Assembly: GCF_011801145.1 (NCBI RefSeq)
Contig: NZ_CP046172.1
Span: 3,720,001 to 3,784,000, forward strand
DNA from: Nocardia arthritidis
GTDB taxonomy: Bacteria; Actinomycetota; Actinomycetes; Mycobacteriales; Mycobacteriaceae
Direction of reading: 5' to 3'
DNA: 64,000 bases
The translations under genes and the position numbers were made by a program. The notes under the pieces were generated by a model. The model ran no database searches. It was given only the letters and a program-made list of their open reading frames with translations, and was not told the DNA's origin. Positions 1 to 7,428 of the stretch are shown here, piece by piece. Numbering within the stretch: the stretch's first letter is position 1; the number at the start of each line of letters is the position of its first letter.

Positions 1-1550
1 ACCCGCACGCGATAGCCGACGCCGCGCAGCTGCAGATCCAGCGGCCTGCCGCTGTCGTGCTGCACCTGCGGGCGGCCACCGAACGCGGTGGTCAGCAGCC
101 GCTGCTGTTCCGCGCGCTCGGCCTCCTCATATGTTTCGATGGCCGCGGCGGCGAGGGCGACGGCGGTGTGCCGATGCGATATCAGCCTGCCCGCGGCGCG
201 GGCGCGGTCGATCCAGCCGGTGTCGGCGGTGGCGTCGATGATCTCGGGCTGGTCGAGCAGGTCGAGGACGAAACTCTTGTTCGTGACGCCGCCCTCGATG
301 ACGACCGTCGTCTGGTTCATGGCCTGGCGCAGCCTGCTCAGGGCCTCGGTCCGGTCGCGGCCGTGCGCGATGATCTTCGCGATCATGGAGTCGAAATCGG
401 CCGGGATGGTGTCACCCTCGCCGACACCGGTGTCGACGCGGATACCGGGCCCCGCGGGCATGACCAGCCGGGCGATCCGGCCGGGCGCGGGCGCGAAATC
501 GCGGTCCGGATCCTCGGCGTTGAGCCTGGCCTCGACGGCGTGCCCGCGCTCGACGGGCGGCTCGCCCTGCAGACGGTTGCCGGACGCCACCCACAGCTGG
601 GCCTTGACCAGGTCGAATCCGGTGGTGGACTCGGTGATCGGATGTTCGACCTGCAGGCGGGTATTGACCTCGAGGAAGGCGAACTGCCGCTCACCCGGGT
701 GGTAGAGGAATTCCACCGTCGCCGCGCCGCGGTAGCCGACCGCGAGCGCGAGCCGTTCCGCGGACGCCTTCAGCTCGGCCGCCTGTTCGGCGCTGAGCAC
801 CGGCGAGGCCGACTCCTCGATGATCTTCTGGTTGCGCCGCTGCACCGAGCAGTCCCGGACGCCGAGCGCCCACGCGGTTTCCTGGCCGTCGGCGATCACC
901 TGCACCTCGACGTGCCGCGCGCCGGTGACGAGGCGTTCCAGGAATACGACGCCGCTGCCGAAGGCCCGCGCGGCCTCCTGGCTGGTGCGTTCGTACGCGT
1001 CGATCAGCTCGGCCTCGCTGGTGATCACCCGGATGCCGCGACCGCCGCCGCCCGCGGTCGCCTTCAGCATCAACGGATAACCGATCTCGGCCGCGGCCGC
1101 CTTTGCGGCGTCGAGGGTTTCGACCGCGCCCCGGCTCCACGGGGCGACCGGCACGCCGACCTCCTCGGCGATCAGTTTGGCGCCGATCTTGTCGCCGAGT
1201 TTGCGCATGGCCTCGGCGCTGGGTCCGACGAAGGTGACGCCGGTTTCGGCGCACAGCTCCGCGAACGCCGGATCTTCGGCGACGAAACCCCAACCGACCC
1301 ATGCGGCGTCGCATTTCGTCTCGACCAGCGCGCGGCGCAGCGCGTTCAGGTCGAGATAGGGGCGCGCGGACGCGGGGCCGAGGTTGTAGGCGATATCAGC
1401 CTGGCGCACGAATGCGGCCGTGCTGTCCACGTCGGTGTATAAAGCGACGGTTTCGATCGGGGTCGCGGTCTCGGCGGCGAGTTCCCGCACCGCGCGGATG
1501 AGCCGCATCGCGGACTCTCCCCGGTTGACGATTCCGATACGTTCGAACAC
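1..1550 (-). CDS. Biotin-dependent acyl-CoA carboxylase, biotin carboxylase part (partial, runs off left edge)
   Basis: First ~516 residues of a biotin-dependent carboxylase; the stop and anything after the biotin carboxylase module lie outside the window. The module carboxylates biotin using ATP and bicarbonate. Visible are the N-terminal motif FERIGIVNRGESAMRL, the ATP-grasp glycine loop KATAGGGGRGIRVI (residues 163-176) and the catalytic EVNTRLQVEH segment (294-303). GTG at 1550 is chosen because the family begins right at the RIxIVNRGE motif and an AAGGA lies 7 nt upstream. The sequence style (AxVGWGFVAEDPAF, EVNTRLQVEH) recalls the very long actinobacterial proteins that fuse biotin carboxylase, biotin carrier and carboxyltransferase, but that fusion cannot be seen here. 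Substrate unknown (acetyl-, propionyl- or longer acyl-CoA). Confidence 0.85.
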   Translation of the reverse strand, partial: MFERIGIVNRGESAMRLIRAVRELAAETATPIETVALYTDVDSTAAFVRQADIAYNLGPASARPYLDLNALRRALVETKCDAAWVGWGFVAEDPAFAELCAETGVTFVGPSAEAMRKLGDKIGAKLIAEEVGVPVAPWSRGAVETLDAAKAAAAEIGYPLMLKATAGGGGRGIRVITSEAELIDAYERTSQEAARAFGSGVVFLERLVTGARHVEVQVIADGQETAWALGVRDCSVQRRNQKIIEESASPVLSAEQAAELKASAERLALAVGYRGAATVEFLYHPGERQFAFLEVNTRLQVEHPITESTTGFDLVKAQLWVASGNRLQGEPPVERGHAVEARLNAEDPDRDFAPAPGRIARLVMPAGPGIRVDTGVGEGDTIPADFDSMIAKIIAHGRDRTEALSRLRQAMNQTTVVIEGGVTNKSFVLDLLDQPEIIDATADTGWIDRARAAGRLISHRHTAVALAAAAIETYEEAERAEQQRLLTTAFGGRPQVQHDSGRPLDLQLRGVGYRVR

Positions 1551-2016
1551 TCGAAGGTCCTTCTCTCCAAGGCACCGGCCTGGCCGACTGGATGGCTCGT
1601 TGCTCACAATTCCGCGTATGTTCCGTTGCCGCGCATCGCCTTTTGGTTCACGAGGCGGGACGGCGGATGCGGTGCCGCGAGGTGCGGCGGGCGGCGACCG
1701 TGTCGAGCGGGACGGCTGGTCGCACCATCACCAAGTGGTGAGCACTGTTCACCGGATGGAGGCTAAACCTCCACCCGATGCCCGTCAACCGGTGGGGAAG
1801 CTACTTCCGAGTTGGGTTTTTCCGGTGTCGCGGTGCCAGTTCAGGCGTGCGGCCGACTGCGCGAGTTCCATTGTCGGCGAAGGCTTTTGGCGTCGGGTTC
1901 GACCTACTGGCCGGTAACGAATCCTTCGCTCTCGACTCCCCGCCCGACAATGGATCTCGCTATGGTGCGATCGGAAACCGGTGATCCGCAGGCTTTTCAG
2001 AAAGCGAATCTCGAGA
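1551..2016. other. Intergenic stretch with two small inverted repeats, no gene seen
   Basis: No convincing coding sequence on either strand. It holds a perfect 6-bp inverted repeat TCACCA-AG-TGGTGA at 1728-1741 and a short hairpin TGGAGG-CTAAA-CCTCCA at 1757-1773. The first looks like a regulator half-site pair, the second like a weak RNA hairpin; neither has a poly-T tail. It should contain the promoter of the leftward carboxylase gene. Confidence 0.5.
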
Positions 2017-2397
2017 TCAGGCGGCACGCGCCGCGCGGCGGGCGGCGATCAGCAGCAGGATATCGGCGATGAGCAGGATCGGCCACGGTGACGGCGTGAG
2101 GATCACGGCGACGGTGATCGTCCAGATTCCCAGCGTCCACGCGATGAACGGGGGTGGGGTGATGCCGCGGCGGTCCAGCCACAGCACGGCGAGGCCGAGG
2201 ATGACCAGCGGTATGCCGAAGCTGTTCAGCGTCAACCAATATGCGCTGTTCGCCGGGCTCATCGCGCTGAGGTCGTCGCTCCAGAGTCCGCCGCTGAACC
2301 ACGTTCCGGCATAGCGCGCGGCGCGTAAGAGCGTCAGGGCGAGGATCGTGTGCGCGGCGCCGAACAACACGATGAGTCCGCCTGCCCACTTGATCAT
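2017..2397 (-). CDS. Small four-helix membrane protein (DUF6463-like)
   Basis: 126-residue integral membrane protein with four predicted hydrophobic helices: about residues 4-22, one around the central SAYWLTLNSFGIPLVILGL, and two near the C-terminus (ITVAVILTP, ILLIADILLLI). The central LSAMSPANSAYW block is typical of actinobacterial DUF6463-type proteins, whose function is unknown. ATG at 2397 is chosen because it forms an ATGA overlap with the stop of the upstream DUF2867 gene; an upstream in-frame start would lie deep inside that gene. The two genes are clearly one transcriptional unit facing a TetR regulator, so the protein probably belongs to a ligand-induced response of the envelope. 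Confidence 0.75.
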   Translation of the reverse strand: MIKWAGGLIVLFGAAHTILALTLLRAARYAGTWFSGGLWSDDLSAMSPANSAYWLTLNSFGIPLVILGLAVLWLDRRGITPPPFIAWTLGIWTITVAVILTPSPWPILLIADILLLIAARRAARAA

Positions 2398-3002
2398 CGG
2401 TCCGCCCCGTTCCGAGACACGGGACCGCGGTTGAGCCACGCGCGTTCCCATTGGCGGGTCAGGGCCGGGTAGACGATCAGGAATCGGAACGGTCCGATCC
2501 CTGTCATATATAACCGTCCGAATAGTCCATTCGGTTTGACCAGCACCGCCATTCGGAGCTCGTATTCACCGTCGGCGGCCGGAACCCAACCGAGGTGCAT
2601 GACCGTGTGGACCGTCATATTCGCCATCTCGTTGGCGGCTTCGTCGTGGAGTTCGTACATGGTGGTGAACGGGGTGTCCGGCAGCGGGCCGCCGTCCGTG
2701 GTCGCGCGCAGGTCCTGCGGTAACCGGTCGCGCAGTGCCGGAATTCGCCGTCCGATGGCCGCGTCCGGATCGTCCCAGCCGAACAGCGCGCCCAGTCGCC
2801 AGCGCACGGCGAACAGCAACCGGACCAGTGGGGGTTGATCGCCCGGCCCGCCGGTCGCCCGCAGCGCGGCGAGCATTGCCGGGAAGTCGTCGGGTCCGGC
2901 GCCGGGGGTGCGGAACGACCACACGTCATAGACCTGGAAGTCGGGTGCGATCTCGTGGATCCGCCACGGGCGGCCGGTGTGCTCGGTTACGGGGAGTCTC
3001 AT
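2394..3002 (-). CDS. DUF2867 family protein
   Basis: 202-residue soluble protein resembling DUF2867 proteins, often annotated as SDR-associated or START-like domains. It has the characteristic YELRMAVLVKPNGLFGRLYM stretch near residues 148-168 and a C-terminal FRFLIVYPAL segment. Biochemical role unknown; a small hydrophobic ligand is only a guess. ATG at 3002 is preferred over GTG at 3011 because the AGAGGG Shine-Dalgarno lies 11 nt from the ATG but only 2 nt from the GTG. It is the first gene of a two-gene operon with the downstream membrane protein, divergent from tetR, with two TetR-type operators between them. Confidence 0.8.
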   Translation of the reverse strand: MRLPVTEHTGRPWRIHEIAPDFQVYDVWSFRTPGAGPDDFPAMLAALRATGGPGDQPPLVRLLFAVRWRLGALFGWDDPDAAIGRRIPALRDRLPQDLRATTDGGPLPDTPFTTMYELHDEAANEMANMTVHTVMHLGWVPAADGEYELRMAVLVKPNGLFGRLYMTGIGPFRFLIVYPALTRQWERAWLNRGPVSRNGADR

Positions 3003-3022
3003 CGTTGTCACTGCCCTCTGTA

Positions 3023-3042
3023 GTTATACGGTAACGTATAAC
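3023..3042. promoter_or_regulatory. TetR-type operator 1
   Basis: Perfect dyad GTTATACG-GTAA-CGTATAAC, 8-bp arms with a 4-bp spacer. It sits 20 bp upstream of the DUF2867 start in the tetR/DUF2867 divergent promoter. Arm length and spacing fit a TetR-family dimer site. Confidence 0.75.
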
Positions 3043-3056
3043 CTGAGGTTAGACCT

Positions 3057-3076
3057 GTTATACGGACCCGTACAAC
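3057..3076. promoter_or_regulatory. TetR-type operator 2
   Basis: Second copy of the same dyad, GTTATACG-GACC-CGTACAAC, with one mismatch between arms. It begins 34 bp after the first copy and 28 bp before the tetR start. Two equal sites in the divergent promoter suggest autoregulation plus repression of the DUF2867 operon. Confidence 0.7.
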
Positions 3077-3103
3077 GGGTTCGGGGAGTGAGGTGGACCA
3101 CGT

Positions 3104-3691
3104 ATGGGCGCACTGCGCACACCGCGCGAAGCATGGGTCGAGGCGGGGCTGCGGGCACTGGCCGACGGCGGTGTCGACGCGGTACGGGTCGAGGCGTTGG
3201 CCAAGGCGCTCGGAGTGACGAAGGGCGGGTTCTACGGCTACTTCGCCGACCGCGACGCGCTGCTGACCGCGATGCTCGACGTGTGGGAGCGGGAGAGCAC
3301 CTTCGATGTCGTCGACCGCGTCGAACAGGCGGGCGGCGACGTGCTGGACAAGGCGCGACTGGCCGGCAAACTCACCTTCTCCGGCGACCGCCTGCTCCCC
3401 ATCGACCTGGCCATCCGCGACTGGGCCCGCCGCGACCCGGCCGTCGCCGAACGCCTGCGCCGCGTCGACAACCGGCGCATGCAGTTGCTCCGTGACGCGA
3501 TCGGCACCATCTGCGCCGACCCCGACGAGGTCGAGGCGCGCAGCCTGCTCGCCTTCTGCGCGGCCATCGGCAGCCATTTCCTGGCCGCCGACCATCCCGG
3601 CCGCACTCGCGCCGAGGTCATCGCCCGCGCGGGCGATTTCCTCCTCGACCGCTCGCCGGGCGAGGTCGGACCCCGCATCGGAAACCCTTGA
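3104..3691 (+). CDS. TetR/AcrR family transcriptional regulator
   Basis: 195 residues, usual length for the family. The N-terminal helix-turn-helix is clear: VRVEALAKALGVTKGGFYGYFADRDALL around residues 25-52 with the hallmark GGFYGYF recognition helix. The rest is an all-helical ligand-binding and dimerisation domain. It is divergent from the DUF2867/DUF6463 pair and flanked by twin operators, so it most likely represses that pair and itself. The ligand is unknown. Confidence 0.92.
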   Translation: MGALRTPREAWVEAGLRALADGGVDAVRVEALAKALGVTKGGFYGYFADRDALLTAMLDVWERESTFDVVDRVEQAGGDVLDKARLAGKLTFSGDRLLPIDLAIRDWARRDPAVAERLRRVDNRRMQLLRDAIGTICADPDEVEARSLLAFCAAIGSHFLAADHPGRTRAEVIARAGDFLLDRSPGEVGPRIGNP

Positions 3692-3725
3692 TTTCGGGTC
3701 GCCGTTCTGTCGACGGGTCGAGATA

Positions 3726-3740
3726 CCGTGCGACGCACGG
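3726..3740. terminator. Candidate bidirectional hairpin between convergent genes
   Basis: Perfect inverted repeat CCGTGCG-A-CGCACGG between the ends of tetR and the convergent MFS gene. The position suggests a shared terminator, but there is no T-tract on either strand. Confidence 0.35.
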
Positions 3741-3750
3741 ACATTCGATG

Positions 3751-5304
3751 CTATGAAGCGACCGGTTCGAGGGTGTCCAGCTCGACGGGTTCGGGTTTTC
3801 GGTTGGGGCGCAAGGTGATCGCCAGGATGACCGCCGCGGACAGTGCGATGAGCATGGTCCAGGCCGAGCAGACGTGCATGGCGTGGATGAACGCGTTGTC
3901 GGCGGCGTCGGCGAGGGCCGGGCGGTTCAGCGCGGTGGCGGCGTGGCGGGCCTGTTCGGCGGAGGTCCGCGCGCGATCCTGAACAGGGGCGGGCAGATCG
4001 GGGAGGGCGGCCTCGATGGCGTGGCGGTAGACGATCGCCATGATCGTTCCGCCGATGGCGATTCCGAGCACGCTGCCGGTCTGTCGCACGGTATTGATGA
4101 CCGCCGATGCGGCGCCGGCGCGCTCGAGCGGTTGGGTGCTCATCAGCGCCGCACTCACCGAGCCGATCACGATGCCGATCGACAGGCCCTGTACCAGCAC
4201 GACGATCTCGTTCCAGAGCAGTGGGGTGGTCAAGCCGAACCGCGTGAAGGAGCCCATCGACAGTGCGGTGACGATCAGCGCGATCACCGTGACCGGGCGC
4301 AGCGACCAGCGGCGGACCAGGCGAATGCCGAGCGGTCCGCCGACGATGACGCCGACCGCGGCGGGAGAACTGGCCGAACCCGCCGCCAACGCCGAAAAGC
4401 CGCGTGCGCCTTGTAGATAGAAGGCACTGTAGAAACCGGCCGAGGTCATGGCGAACAGCAGTAGTCCGAGCGCGGCGGCGCCGCCGCCGAAGGAGCGCTG
4501 TGCGAGGAGTCTCGGGTCGAAGCTCGGCTGCGGGATGCGCAGTTCGACGAATACGAAGGCGGCGAGCAGCGCCGCTCCCGCGACGAGCGGTCCCACGATA
4601 TCGATACGGCCCCACTCGGCGACCTGTCCGGCGCGAATCAAGCCGTAGGCCAGCGCACCGAGTCCGCCGATCGAGAGCAGCAGCCCGGCCGGATCGAGGG
4701 CGCGCCGGGTGGGACTGCGAAAGTTGGGTACCAGCAAGGCGATTCCGGCCAGCGCCACCGCGACGATCGGGACGTTGACGAGAAATACCGAGCCCCACCA
4801 GAAATGGGCGAGCAGCACACCGGCGAGCAGGGGTCCGGCCGCGATCCCGACCCCGGCCGACGCGGAGGTGAGCCCGATCGCCGACGCACGTGCCGGACCG
4901 GTGAAAGTCCAAGTGATGGTTGCCATTACGGCGGGCATGAGCAGGGCGCTGCCGATGCCCATCACGGCCCGCGCGGCGATGAGATGGTCGGCGTCGCCCG
5001 CGTAGGCGGCCCATACCGACGCCGCGGCGAAGATCGCCAGCCCGGTGCCCAGCATGCGCCGGTGGCCGAAGCGATCGCCGAGCGCGCCCGCGGTGAACAT
5101 CAGCGCGGCGAAGACGAGCGTGTAAGAGCCCGTGGCCCACTGCAATTGGGCCGGATCGGCGCCGAGGCCGCGGACCGGGTCGGCCAGCGTCTCGAACGCG
5201 GTGCCGAGGATGGTGTTGTCGATCCAGATCAGCAAGGAGGCCAACAGGAGTACGGCGAGGATCAAGCGCTGCCGGGACTTCGGCAACGTCGGGGGCGTGG
5301 TCAT
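3751..5304 (-). CDS. MFS drug exporter, DHA2 type (14 TM)
   Basis: 517-residue proton-coupled efflux pump of the QacA/EmrB-like DHA2 family. Visible are TM1 with WIDNTILGTAFETL (motif D1-like), motif A GDRFGHRRMLGTGL around residues 76-90, motif C (GVGIAAGPLLAGVL, around 151-165), 14 hydrophobic segments and a C-terminal cytosolic tail. A GAAGG lies 5 nt before the ATG at 5304. It is divergent from a MarR regulator with two MarR-type operators between them, the standard arrangement for substrate-induced efflux. Substrate not predictable from sequence. Confidence 0.9.
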   Translation of the reverse strand: MTTPPTLPKSRQRLILAVLLLASLLIWIDNTILGTAFETLADPVRGLGADPAQLQWATGSYTLVFAALMFTAGALGDRFGHRRMLGTGLAIFAAASVWAAYAGDADHLIAARAVMGIGSALLMPAVMATITWTFTGPARASAIGLTSASAGVGIAAGPLLAGVLLAHFWWGSVFLVNVPIVAVALAGIALLVPNFRSPTRRALDPAGLLLSIGGLGALAYGLIRAGQVAEWGRIDIVGPLVAGAALLAAFVFVELRIPQPSFDPRLLAQRSFGGGAAALGLLLFAMTSAGFYSAFYLQGARGFSALAAGSASSPAAVGVIVGGPLGIRLVRRWSLRPVTVIALIVTALSMGSFTRFGLTTPLLWNEIVVLVQGLSIGIVIGSVSAALMSTQPLERAGAASAVINTVRQTGSVLGIAIGGTIMAIVYRHAIEAALPDLPAPVQDRARTSAEQARHAATALNRPALADAADNAFIHAMHVCSAWTMLIALSAAVILAITLRPNRKPEPVELDTLEPVAS

Positions 5305-5321
5305 CGAAACCTTCGCTATGA

Positions 5322-5339
5322 TTGACAGGAACCTGACGA
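5322..5339. promoter_or_regulatory. MarR-type operator, pump side
   Basis: TTGACAGG-AA-CCTGACGA, an imperfect 8-bp dyad 17 bp upstream of the MFS start. It shares the TTGnCAGGAACCTG core with the second site. Confidence 0.65.
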
Positions 5340-5354
5340 GAGGATTGTGCAGAC

Positions 5355-5372
5355 TTGTCAGGAACCTGTCAA
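5355..5372. promoter_or_regulatory. MarR-type operator, regulator side
   Basis: TTGTCAGG-AA-CCTGTCAA, arms matching at 7 of 8 positions, centred 33 bp from the first site and ending 7 bp before the ATG at 5380. It lies downstream of the GTG at 5347, which argues against that codon being the marR start. Confidence 0.7.
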
Positions 5373-5379
5373 TCTACTT

Positions 5380-5823
5380 ATGAGGTCGAGTGTGGATTCC
5401 TGCCGGGACGATTCGGGTTCGCTGACCTTCGCGGTCCGCAAGGCGTGGCTCGCCATGCGTTCGGCGATCGGTGAGGAGCTCAAGGCATTCGGGCTGTCGA
5501 GCCCGCAATACGCCACGCTGATGATGGCCCGCGCGCAGCCCGGCATGTCGGCCGCGGATATCGCCAGGGAGGTCGGCTGCACCCGGCAGTCCGCCACCGA
5601 AATGCTCGGCGGTCTGGAGCGTGAGGGGCTGATCGAGCGACGGCCGCATCCGACCGATCGCCGCACCCAGCAGTTCCACGTCACCGAGGCGGGTGCGGCG
5701 CGCTACGCACAGGCGCATCGCGCCGTCATCCGCCGGGAGGCCGAACTGGCGGCGGCCTTCGACGCCGAGCAGATGAAGGCGGTTCGGCACTGGCTGGCGA
5801 ACGTGTCCGAGGCATGCCGGTAG
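5380..5823 (+). CDS. MarR family transcriptional regulator
   Basis: 147-residue winged-helix regulator. The core reads LSSPQYATLMMARAQPGMSA, then the recognition helix region IAREVGCTRQSATEMLGGLE and the wing ERRPHPTDRRTQQFHVTEAG, the typical MarR DxRxxxVxLT-type segment. ATG at 5380 is preferred to the in-frame GTG at 5347 because the operator at 5355-5372 would otherwise be coding. No Shine-Dalgarno precedes the ATG, so translation may be leaderless or nearly so. It very likely represses the divergent MFS exporter and itself. Confidence 0.9.
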   Translation: MRSSVDSCRDDSGSLTFAVRKAWLAMRSAIGEELKAFGLSSPQYATLMMARAQPGMSAADIAREVGCTRQSATEMLGGLEREGLIERRPHPTDRRTQQFHVTEAGAARYAQAHRAVIRREAELAAAFDAEQMKAVRHWLANVSEACR

Positions 5824-5871
5824 GCCGTCGCGCCCGGCATTCGAAAACCCCTGTTGCAGTGGCGATTCCGT

Positions 5872-6759
5872 TCAGCGCAGCAGCGTGGTCTCGCGATCCG
5901 TGCGAGCGAGCTTGGCGGGGTTGCGAACCGCGTAGAGCCCGGTGACGAGACCGTCGTCGATCCGCACGGTCAGAATGGTGTCGACCTGGCCATCGATCCG
6001 CACGACGAGGGCGTGATGGCCGTTGATCTGCTCGGCCCGCAGCAGTGCGGTGCCCGCGATCCGGCCGACTACTCGGGCTACCAGCTCGGCTCCCACGATC
6101 GGCTCGAGTGCGGCTTGTACGACGCCACCGCCATCGGTCAGGAGAACCACGTCGGGCGCGAGCACATCGAGGAGATTCTGTAGGTCGCCGGTTTCGATCG
6201 CGCGCTGGAAAGCTGCGATGGCGGTTCGGGTCTCGGCCGCGGAGACCGCGCCGCGCGGGCGACGCGCGGCGACGTGGGCCCGCGCTCGGTACGCGAGCTG
6301 GCGCACGGCGGCCGGGGTCCGGTCGACGGCGGCGGCGATCTCGTCGTAGCCCAGATCGAAGACCTCGCGCAGCACGAATACCGCCCGCTCGACCGGTGTG
6401 AGCGTTTCCAGCACCAGAAGCATTGCCACGGAGATGCTTTCGGCCAGCTCGACATCCTCGGCCACATCGGGCGCCGTGCGCAGCGGTTCGGGCAGCCAAG
6501 GGCCGACATAGGATTCGCGGCGGCGGCCGAGTGAGCGCAGCCGGTCGAGCGCCTGGCGAGTGGTGATCCGAATCAGGTACGCGCGCTGATCCTGGACCGT
6601 GTCGAGATCGACGCCGGTCCACCGCAGCCAGGTTTCCTGGAGTACGTCCTCGGCGTCGGCGGCCGAGCCGAGCATTTCGTAGGCGACGGTGAACAGCAGG
6701 TTGCGGTGGGCGATGAAGGCCGCGGTGGCCGGGTCCGGATCGGATGTTGTTCCGGCCAT
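5872..6759 (-). CDS. ECF41-type RNA polymerase sigma factor (SigJ-like) with SnoaL-like C-terminal domain
   Basis: 295 residues. Sigma2 region: AHRNLLFTVAYEMLGSAADAEDVLQETWLRW (residues ~17-47); sigma4 region: LTPVERAVFVLREVFDLGYDEIAAAVDRTPAAVRQLAYRAR (~120-160). About 130 further residues form an NTF2/SnoaL-like domain beginning near TRTAIAAFQRAIETGD and ending in the NPAKL stretch that ECF41 proteins use to modulate activity without a separate anti-sigma factor. The divergent neighbour encodes a carboxymuconolactone-decarboxylase-like protein, the conserved partner of this group, with a matching promoter in front of it. Confidence 0.9.
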   Translation of the reverse strand: MAGTTSDPDPATAAFIAHRNLLFTVAYEMLGSAADAEDVLQETWLRWTGVDLDTVQDQRAYLIRITTRQALDRLRSLGRRRESYVGPWLPEPLRTAPDVAEDVELAESISVAMLLVLETLTPVERAVFVLREVFDLGYDEIAAAVDRTPAAVRQLAYRARAHVAARRPRGAVSAAETRTAIAAFQRAIETGDLQNLLDVLAPDVVLLTDGGGVVQAALEPIVGAELVARVVGRIAGTALLRAEQINGHHALVVRIDGQVDTILTVRIDDGLVTGLYAVRNPAKLARTDRETTLLR

Positions 6760-6860
6760 GGGTGACTCCTGTCCTCGCTCTGCGATATCACCCCACCAGA
6801 CGCCGGTTCCCGCTGTTGCGTAACACCGTTGCGGCAGTGGCTCTCATCACATATCGGCGC

Positions 6861-6887
6861 TGTTACGGGATTCCGGTCGCGGTCGTC
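6861..6887 (+). promoter_or_regulatory. Putative ECF41-dependent promoter
   Basis: TGTTACG (6861-6867), a 16-bp spacer and CGTC (6884-6887). The published ECF41 consensus, as I recall it, is TGTCACA-N16-CGTC: the -10 and spacer match exactly and the -35 matches at 5 of 7 positions. It lies 40 bp upstream of the AhpD-like gene. Confidence 0.65.
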
Positions 6888-6926
6888 TCTTGGTCGTTCA
6901 ATTCAATACCCCGAGTGAGGAATTCG

Positions 6927-7415
6927 ATGATGGAACCCCGTTTCGACCTGAACGGCAACGAGTTCGGCGCCAAGATCGGCAAGCGGTTCGCCAATACCAG
7001 CATGGCGATCATGGGGTCGTCGCTGCCGAAGTCGCTGCAGGAGCTGGTGGAGTTGCGCGCCAGCCAGATCAACGGCTGCGGTTACTGTGTCGACGCCCAT
7101 AGCAAGGAACTGGCGGCCGCGGGCGAACCGCCGGTGCGAATCAATCTGGTCGCCGCCTGGCGCGAATCCACCGTATTCACCGAGGCCGAATGCGCTGCCT
7201 TGGCGCTCGCCGAGGAAGGTACCCGGCTCGCCGACGCCGATCATGGTGTGTCCGACGAGACCTGGGCTCAGGTGCGCAAGCACTACGACGACGATCAGGT
7301 CGCCGCGCTGGTCTATCTGGTCGCCATGATCAACGCCGCCAACCGGCTGCTGGTGATCACCCGCACGAAGGGCGGCTCATACGAGCCGGGAACCTTCGAG
7401 CGCGTGGCGAACTGA
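6927..7415 (+). CDS. Carboxymuconolactone decarboxylase / AhpD-like peroxidase family protein
   Basis: 162-residue all-helical protein of the CMD/AhpD family. The redox motif reads INGCGYCVDAHSKEL (CxxC followed by H, around residues 50-62), the AhpD-type thiol centre that suggests alkylhydroperoxidase or disulfide reductase activity. The start at 6927 is chosen for GTGAGG six nt upstream and because longer readings extend through the putative ECF41 promoter. It is divergent from the ECF41 sigma factor, its likely activator. Physiological substrate unknown. Confidence 0.88.
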   Translation: MMEPRFDLNGNEFGAKIGKRFANTSMAIMGSSLPKSLQELVELRASQINGCGYCVDAHSKELAAAGEPPVRINLVAAWRESTVFTEAECAALALAEEGTRLADADHGVSDETWAQVRKHYDDDQVAALVYLVAMINAANRLLVITRTKGGSYEPGTFERVAN

Positions 7416-7428
7416 GCCGGATCCCGGC

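Noticed and set aside
57..1442. 461-residue open frame on the plus strand
   Set aside because: Antisense to the biotin carboxylase frame, whose motifs are unmistakable. The plus frame is Arg/Gly-rich low-complexity sequence, an artefact of high GC.
3008..5140. 710-residue frame across the MFS, tetR and intergenic region
   Set aside because: It crosses two operators and a convergent gene end and encodes only Arg-rich shadow sequence; the MFS and TetR frames explain the DNA.
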